A stretch of 64,000 bases of DNA. Source: Acanthaster planci (lineage: Eukaryota; Echinodermata; Asteroidea; Valvatida; Acanthasteridae). Shown piece after piece: positions 51,901 to 60,900 of this stretch (its first letter is position 1; the number at the start of each line of letters is the position of its first letter). Made by a program: the position numbers and the translations under genes. The notes under the pieces are model-generated. The model searched no databases, was not told the DNA's origin, and was given only the letters and a program-made list of their open reading frames with translations. The DNA is taken from positions 1,512,132 through 1,576,131 of the forward strand of contig NW_019091415.1 of the NCBI RefSeq assembly GCF_001949145.1. Reading direction: 5' to 3'.

Positions 51901-54900
51901 GTTTCTTGAAATCGGTCTTAATTTGTTGAGCAACTTACACAATAAAATATGGCGCAAGTGGAGTTAGGCCATTGCGTAAAATTTCTTGAAATCGGCTGCA
52001 GATTGTACAGCCCTGCATGTTTCAGTCTTCAGTGTGGTTGATTGCTGACAAACACTGTACATGTACCGGTAACATGTGCAGTCAAAACCCTTATTACCTC
52101 GACAGTCTTTCCAAATCCACCAAGGGGTTTAGGCAGATTTGGCAGGATTTCAAGGAGATATGTTGCGGAAACCTCGCTCAGCCCGGCCAGTATGTCCCAG
52201 GACTTTGTTCCTAGCATTAATGCAAAGAGGGCAAGGCCAGAAGTTAAGCTGAAGGAATGGCTCATCCGCAGTGTACACATCTGTGGAAATACGTATATAA
52301 ACTCAAGTTTGAAGAGGTATTTTATACTGACAAAACAATTTAAAAGTTTTCATTTTATGGCTGTCAAATGAAGAAAAACCTTGTCTAATATACCAGCAAT
52401 TCCATTTTCAAGTGCTACCTGTATTCCCTGCTGGCAGTAGAATTTATTGTCTTTTCACAATTTTTTTCCTTTTTTTTATGGCTAGAAGGGCTGAGGAAAA
52501 TTGTTAATTACAGCACACACGCAACCCCAATAAAGATACTCGGCCTGGGCGCGAAACTGATAATTGAAATGCATGATTGTACATTGACTTACATGTGCAG
52601 GGGTGGCGTTTGGAGTTTGTTTTTCTTTTGTTTTGTTTTTTAATATTTACATGGGTAAGATACGGTAGCATGCAGAAGTAGAGACAGCAATAGGGCATGT
52701 AATCTTATTGGTTTCTTCATACAGATGATTAGAACTGGAAAAATTAAATTCAATGCAGCTTCACTGACAACGGTGATGGTGAAGCACTACAGAGATGCAC
52801 ATGTTCACAACGATGCCGGTGTGTACTTGTTCCATGTATGTCCATGTACATGTATCCGGTACTTGTGGGGATGGCACACATGTTGCAAAGCATATCTACG
52901 GGTATGTTTTGGAGACCAAATACATTTAGGACAAATTTGTGTCCCCACCACGCGGTCCGGAAAAAAAATTGTCCCTTCAACATGGTGGAGGTCTACCTTT
53001 GCACAAATACATGTACGGTATACATACGTGTACATGTACCGCACATGTAAACTGTTGTACCAGTGCTGTTATGTATATATTTGCTTAGGTTTGTCATCCA
53101 ACATGCGTCTGGAATGGGTGAAATGTAACAGATGGTGCATTTGATTGGCTGCCATGATTTACACAGGTTTAACCTTGACCCCGCTGCCTTGCTTGTTTGA
53201 CACAGCAAACACAGACCATCCCCAGGGTCAGGGTTGCCCTATTCATGCTCATCAAATGCATCCAGTATTCTTGCCTCCAATCCCCCAGCTTAGGTCAGAC
53301 TGCCTTCTACCAGTTGAATTCCTGTATCAAGTATGAACCACGGACCATATGCGTGAACTACGTCTGTGTGGGCTGCTTCCGTGCATGGGGGAGAATGGCA
53401 CTGTCCGTGATGTCCTGTTCAAACTTTTCCCGATTTCCAGCCCCACTACCTTACTCGCACCGCCAAGTGACAGAGACGGATGGAATCGGCCAAATTCCAA
53501 GCACCCTCACGATCACCAGATGTACCCGTATTTAGTGGCGCGTGCCACTGGCCTGTTGACAAGCGCGGCTCAAGCCCTGGCAATAAATTGGTACTCGTCT
53601 CCCAGTCGTTTAATATCCAGACCACAGGGGATCGAGGAACAAGACATATATCCATATTAAATTTGGCCTTTCATTAACGGAGGATTTGCGCAGCGTTTTA
53701 GTCGTGCCAAAGTCAATGAGCCGTGGGGGCACACCAAGATTTATTGCTGCAGCTAATGAATCCGATATAAGGGGACAAGTCGTGACGTCCTGTTTATCTT
53801 GATCTCACAATGCAGGCAATTAGACTGTTTAATAATAATATCTGGCATCCATATAATCAAAATGGTCGTTTCACACACGGTGGATGAACAGTAGGAGTAA
53901 TTACAGTAAAATCATCATTACAAGCAGGACGTGAACTACCGGGGGCAGAAGGCCTGTGTTATTATTCATTTTTGTTTTCTCTTGCTCTTAATTTGGCTGC
54001 TAGAATTAACAAGTTAGGTAATTAATCTTTTCAATAAATGCAGTCAGATGGCATTCCCGTCAAGAGGTGGACACAATTTCTCCCAAAATCTTTAGTCCAT
54101 TCGGCATGTTACAGCTCTCCTGTGAAAGCAGCTCAACAGTATACATTGTACAAAGTGAAGCATGTAACATACACATGTGTACTGTAGGTGGATAAAAGTA
54201 GTTGATTGTGGATAAAAGTAGTTGATTGTGGATAAAAGTAGTTGATTGTGGATAAAAGTAGTTGATTGTACTGTACCATAGCTCCTCGTGACATGTGTAT
54301 TGGAAACTGACAAACTACTTCCTTGGGCAAAAGAGTCCTATACCCCTGGGAGGGTTAGTATATAAATATTTGTGTAAGGATGGATAGTCAATTCTGTGCT
54401 CCCAAGGATTTTTAACCTTAACCCCCTAGGCTGTATGTACATTGTAAAATCATATTGAAATTGGAGGATTTGGGACTGTTAGGGATACAGCTATAGTATT
54501 TTGTCAACTTCCAGCACCAGCGTGTGTTCATAGCTAACATGACTGTCCATCCAAAGCAAACCGTGCTATGTTTGCACACCTATGTACATGTATATCAGGG
54601 ACTCAAATAGTTATATACTCAAAATGCTCATGTGCATGTACATGTAAGTGCAGTGCTCTCTTTCATGTATAGCTGGGGGTGATGCGTGTGCTTACCTAAT
54701 CCAGGTGACAGTTCTGCGAAAGCTTCACAAAGCGCAAGTCTAGTAAACTGCTCTGCATTTAAAGGTTATAAATTTCAGTTGCAATGTGCTGTACATACAT
54801 GTGCGTATGTATATGCCAGGTTCTGTGCTCCACACCTCTGTCTCATTGTGTAAGAGCATGAACTTGGCTTTATCATGCAATGGTCAGTTGTTGACATGTG

Positions 54901-57900
54901 TACACTGAAGTGACATAAGGCCCTGTCACACCACGGCCTCTCAACCCGGGTTGAACTCAACCCTGGGTGAATCTATGACCGCCCTGGGTTGAAAATTTGA
55001 TTTTTCAACCCCACGTTCAACCCGGTGTTGTTTCACACTTGTTTCATGCGAACCAAGCATATCCGGGTGAGTTCAACCTGGAAATGAGCACGACATTTTC
55101 AACTCGGGTTGAAAATTCTTAACCCTGATCCGGATCAGGGTTGAGTTCGACCCGGTTGAAATCATTGTCGGGGTTGACGCAGGGTTGGCGTGGGGTTTGA
55201 AATTTCCAAGTGTAAATCGTCTCCAGTTTTCAACCCTGCGTCAACCTTGCATCAACCCCAAGATTTGTCTCGTGTGAAACGGCCTATAATTGTCCTAGTT
55301 GTTTTTGAAGTAGAGTGCACTGCTTTGCTAATGGCACATGTACATTGTACCTAAATGCACACACTCCCTAGAGACTACCTGACACTTTTCCCATTTTGAA
55401 GGGAAAGGACTGTCCCCGTATTTTCCAATTTGCTCCTCTCAGACGATTCTGACAGGAGGCCCCCTAGCCCCTATCGGTAATCAGGGCTTAATTGCAAAGC
55501 CAGACGTAGATATGAATACTGACAGGCCACTTCCTTATCAACGTGTCGGAGGAAGTCCATTAAAAAAAAAAGCGGCCAGGGGATTTCCTTTCAGAGTGTC
55601 GTGTTTGTCATTAGACTTGTGGCAAAGATGAAAGTGTTTTTCTGCCTGTCGCTGTTACGTAAATTGTAGCGTGGGAGAAAAAAATAAAGTCAACGCCTGG
55701 ATCATCAGTGAACGTTGACGTCAGGGAAAGTGAGAACCCATGCTAAGTTTCAATTAGCAGTCGGCGATTTGCAGACAGCTCAGTTGCCATGGCAACTTGC
55801 CTGTCGTTCACAAGTTACACCACAGAGGTGATGGTTGTTGGTTGTTGTGCATAATCGCTTGCGACATGCATGAATTCATTTTCTTAATGTTTTATACCGG
55901 TCTCCCTTCAGCCCACTAAATGAAAAAGGGAAACTGATTTATGCCAACATATTCATGCATGGACATGTTTGGCCATTGACATACGAGTGCACAATGGAGA
56001 CAGTAAATGGAGCTTACAGGTACCTGATAGGTTGGCATTTTGCCATATGCACGTAATCATTCATTAAATTGCCTGTCCATGGAGTCACTCACTTTAATGC
56101 AGAACTACATTGTACATGTATTTCCATTCCTTTTGCCCAAAGAGCTTTGAATGCAGTGCAGTACTGTACATTAGGGTCCATTGATATCCGATTTTTCAAT
56201 GACTTGAGATATTGGAACTATTTCAAGTATATTCAATAGATTGAATATTCCCTATGAAAAGTCTGGTCAACTCAAAGTTGGATGACCCAGAACTCGATTT
56301 CCTTTGAAGTCACAGTTTATATTCCCTTTAGGATATTATGCTCATGAATATCTCCCATAACTCGGTGCATGCCTGCAATGGTTCATTGATCTGTTTTTAC
56401 TGGACCAAGATGAAAGAACCTGCCACCAAAACAGTTACAGTCACAAACAAGTGCTTACAGATTGTAAAACCTTTTTGGGGAGTCATTACCACACTCCCAA
56501 GTGCACTTTTGGGTCTTTCATTCTGAGATATGGTATGCAAACTGTACACTACCCTCACCAACGTGATCAGTCAAGTTGCTCGACAGCCACTGCCACCCGC
56601 CCTCTTTGCGGTGGCCATGTGAATGCGCTGGAAATGACTTGCCCTACTGTACCTGTAGATGGAGTTCATGGTGGGGGGGTACCAACAGGATCCCCCTCCC
56701 CGTTGGCGCCCTTCTCCCTCCTCCCTCCCCTCTCCCCGTGGCAAAACATGTTCCCTGTGGGCAGGGAACATGTTTCTTACTAGTTGTGTTACTTTGGGGC
56801 ACTTTTATCATTGTCCTGCGGTTTTGGGAGCACCAGGCATTGTTTTTCTCCAACCTGTGCACACTCCTGCAGTTCAAATATGAACTCTTCGGAGTTTTAT
56901 GAGTAGCAATTTGGCCCCATGCACAAACAATGATTAGACACCTTGTAGCAATTGGTACCTGCATATGTACAGGGGCAGCAGTGAAGTGATAATCAGACCG
57001 TTGATTATGAAGTTGTTGATACATCACAAGTCAGAAAGGGAAAACGGAATTTAGGATTTCATTTGATTCACCACCACTAGAGACATCTTGAAGTAAATTG
57101 AAACCCTAATGATTCCGTTTGCAATTACATGGCTGCAGCAAACTTGGTTGTTCACATCGTTTGAAACAATTGCATGTCAACCTCGTGCTGAATTTTTTAT
57201 TCCTTTTGTACTGCCAAGGTGGTAGGTCCATATCTGTATGAGGCAGTGTGGTTTGTCTGTCCATCCTATCTTGTTTTTCTCTGGTGTTTATTTTGGGAAG
57301 CTTGGCCTCCAAGAGGGCAAAAACTATTCAATGTCGCAAAGATAATCCAAGCACATGTACACTGCACAGACATGGCATGGTACATCTGTACATAAACAAT
57401 TACAAGCACCGTGTTCACCTGCAGTATCTGTTTTGCATTTGTGACCCACTCTGTGAAAATGAGTCTTAAGTCACCAGAGCCGCTTTTTGAGTTTTCAATT
57501 GCACTGGAAAGAGCAAATTGAGTTTTTTGTTTTGATGCATCACTCAGTTTGGCATCCTGATGAAAGTGGATATTCCATGGTGACAAATGCTGTGGGTTCC
57601 TATTGATTTACACTGTGCAAAATTATTCTAAAACACTTTCTACTCCAAAGTAGCTCTGGCGACTTATGACTCATTTTCGCAGAGTAGGTCACATTTGTGG
57701 TATGTACATGTACAGTGTGCTTGAACATCAACAAGTGAACACTGTGATTCATTTTGTGCATGCTCATGATGCATGATACATGTACCGTATCTGAATATGA
57801 GAGACTGAGGCTTTGTACTTAAAGTGTATTGTGACGGAGAAAAGTTTCACGTTTAAGGTATGTGTACCTCAATTACAGGGAATTAAGAAATTTGCTTAAT

Positions 57901-60900
57901 GTTCAAGCCTCCTCGGTAACACTGTTTTAAAAACCGTGACTTTTTGAAGCATCGTGTGTTTATATTAAGAAAAGTACCACTCCTTTCCACTTAGAATTGC
58001 ACTCATTTCATAAGGGAATAAATAAATGTATATGTTTGGCCGGTCTTCAACATGCGGTCAAGACTGGCTCGGGAGCTTGGATGCGACTCTGCAGCTTTGA
58101 CATTATAAGTGACCAAGTACATATTAATATCCATTTTATACCATTTTAGACAGAGAGTCAAAGGAAACCAATAGACGATAAATTTCTGAGGATTTTGGTA
58201 TATTTATGAATGTCGAGTAGTAAGAGAACAGTTTCACACAGCCATATCAGTGCCGACAATTGAAATGTCCGCACAATTTACATTCACCGATGCCAGGGCG
58301 ATCGCTTTTGCTGCCATTTGATGAAGCCCCTTCTCCATTAAATAAACTGTCAGTGAATGCATGTGGTGTGCAGTTGTTTCATTTTGTAAGGAGTCCAGTG
58401 TGAAACAAACCACAGTGGTACACTTTGGAGGGGTAGTTTAATTTAAACTGCAAGGTAACAGGGTGTAGTCACGAGTTGTCAAACATGGTTTATTGCTACT
58501 TTCAGGAAGAAGCTGTAAATTTATTTTTCTCTTACCAGTGGCTTTCTCTCTATTAACACTGCACGTAAAAGCTCATGGTCATAAATTCATCAATTTGAGG
58601 AAAAAGGGGTGAATTTGTGTACAGTCAGATCTCATTAATAAGAGGTCCTTTGTGCCAGTACTTGGCAGATTGAACCTGAAATTACTGTATCAGGAATGAA
58701 AACAGTAACAAAGGCTTGGGACCTGTTGTTATAAGCAGGCTGTTATGTTAACAATGCTCTTATTAATGAGGTGCAGGGACTGTAATTAGTGTCAAAAATG
58801 GAACCTGTTCCTCTTGCCTTATCTTGAGTATTATTTTGGCATCCTGTCCACAGAAAGCAGTGTACATGTAGGTGTTTTGCTAAATCTTTTAATAATTTTT
58901 TTTTCCCATCTCGTAGAACCCCCGAGTGAGGTCCGTGGCTTGTCGTGCTTCTCTCACAACGCATGGGATATCACATGCTCCTGGGAGCGAGGCAAAGATA
59001 CCAATCTCAACACAACCTACACATTGCAGTATTTTCCCCAACAGTAAGTACAAAAGTACCCGGCAGTTGAAGACTCCTTTAACAATGTGCATTGTTACAT
59101 CGCTCTGTTAAAAACTACTCGCCCAAGGTCTTGTTCCACAACGCCCTTGTATCAGGCACATTGTTACATTCCACTGTAACTGCCTACTTTATAAAATCAC
59201 AGGATACTACATCCGCAATCCTTTACAAAGTTGGACTTTACCAGAGCTGACCCATGGCGGTCAGTCATGTTAGATTTGTGCACAATCCATTTACACCTCG
59301 TCGCTTTGGGGGAACTCCCAGAGAGTGTCATGGAGCAATGTTTGCCGCAGTCTCCAGCAGTGCCCCCATGTTTCTGAACTTCTACAAAGAAACAAACTTG
59401 AAATATACTTCAATTATTAACAAAAATTACAGTGCTCCAAGGGCTTATAGTTTTGCACTCCACTTCGCTGCTCCCAATAGTGTACTCTCATGGTGAAAAC
59501 AGCATAGGTGCTAATGAGTGACCTGGCTAGTGGTCCTGGTATGTGTATCCTGGTCTGGACTGTGGAGAGGGGACCAGTCTATTTACCGGTATATCACAAT
59601 CGGATGTCACTATTGCATGATGTAGAGTGATGAGGATAACATGTTTTGTTCACCTGGTCATGTAATGTTGGCCAATGAAAATATAGTTATCAAGACAGAG
59701 GTATAACAGTGTACTTTAATTTGTCAGAGCCTGTCAATTTTTCCTCATTGCTGTGGTAAAACTCTACTTGAGTTTCAGAAAGGAAGTCATCTCATCATAT
59801 AGACTTTGGTTGCAGCTTTTTTTCCCCCAACACAGATAAAAATTAGAACAGATGCAAATATGTGTCAAAAAGAGCCCCTCCTCCGACGTTTGCTGTATCA
59901 TCCAATGGCATGTCATGGGTTGTTTCTTTTCCAGCAGTGAAATCAAAAATTATGAAAACTGCCCCGACGAGTATTGCCAGTGCAAGGACGAGCTGACGTG
60001 CACGGTGCATGATCGCATTCATGGTCCAGCGTTGTTCCGGGTCTTATCGAGAAACAAGTTGGGCTACGCCATCTCGGCGGAACTGTCGTTTAACCACGAA
60101 GAGGAAAGTAAGTTACTCAGTGGAACTGGTGGCAGAAACTAAGCTCAAAATATTGTGCCCCTCACTGTTAATATTTAAGTGTCGTCCTTCCTTGTGGGGG
60201 GAGAGGAGAAGAAAGACAGGACCTCGCAAGGTCACAAAGGTCAGATGTCACCTGTAACATTCTCACTGTTCAACTGGTTTGAGTGGGTGGGTGGACTGCC
60301 TACAGAGCCTAAGTCCACCAAGCAAGGCCGAAGTTAGTCAGTTTGAGCCAATTCTGAAAAGCACACAATCCATTTGAACTTTTTTGTCAAAACAAAATAA
60401 CTTCGATCAAGTTTGTTGCATTTTTGGCTCGTCCAAAGTACCTTGGAGAGATAAAGTGGTTGTGTTCACTGGTACATGCTGAAACTGTGTTAGATTTCAG
60501 GAAGAAAGGTTACCCCTCGATATGACCTAGTGCATCTTGGAGATCAGATTGTGAAATGCATGTTTTGTTTTCAAAGAGTGCTCGTGATCACACTAGACAA
60601 TGGAATAAACTTGGTTTGGATTGTTGGTGTTTACGGGGCATGTACTCTGGATTTGCTAGGAATAAATAAGGTGAAATACAAAAGTCGAGAGTGTCCTCTA
60701 AAACCATGGAAGTTCTGTACACGCCACCAGTTGACATTTGATTTGAAGGTGGCTACGTTGCTTACACCATTGGAGAATGTGGTGATACGCTGTTTCAGCT
60801 TTGCTCTTTTAATACTCAAAACTCACAAAATGCAAACCCCCCTCCCGTGGTTTTTTTCAAACGTGTTTTTCAAAACCTTTTTTCTGCTTTGTGCTCTCTT

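Larger units (their letters stand above)
42152..58916. other. Large intron of the cytokine receptor (Ig to D2, about 16.8 kb)
   Basis: Contains the second N gap, a dispersed repeat copy (42,955-43,140), an 80-bp tandem repeat (51.8 kb), a 20-bp tandem repeat (54.2 kb), two MITE-like elements (54.9 and 57.4 kb), a short ORF remnant (47.98 kb) and a non-repetitive patch (55.4-55.85 kb) with a perfect X-box and CRE. No additional receptor exon was recognised. Confidence 0.55.

Noticed and set aside
52725-53144. Open frame of 139 codons
   Set aside because: Composition dominated by the TACATGTAC repeat family; no recognisable motif.
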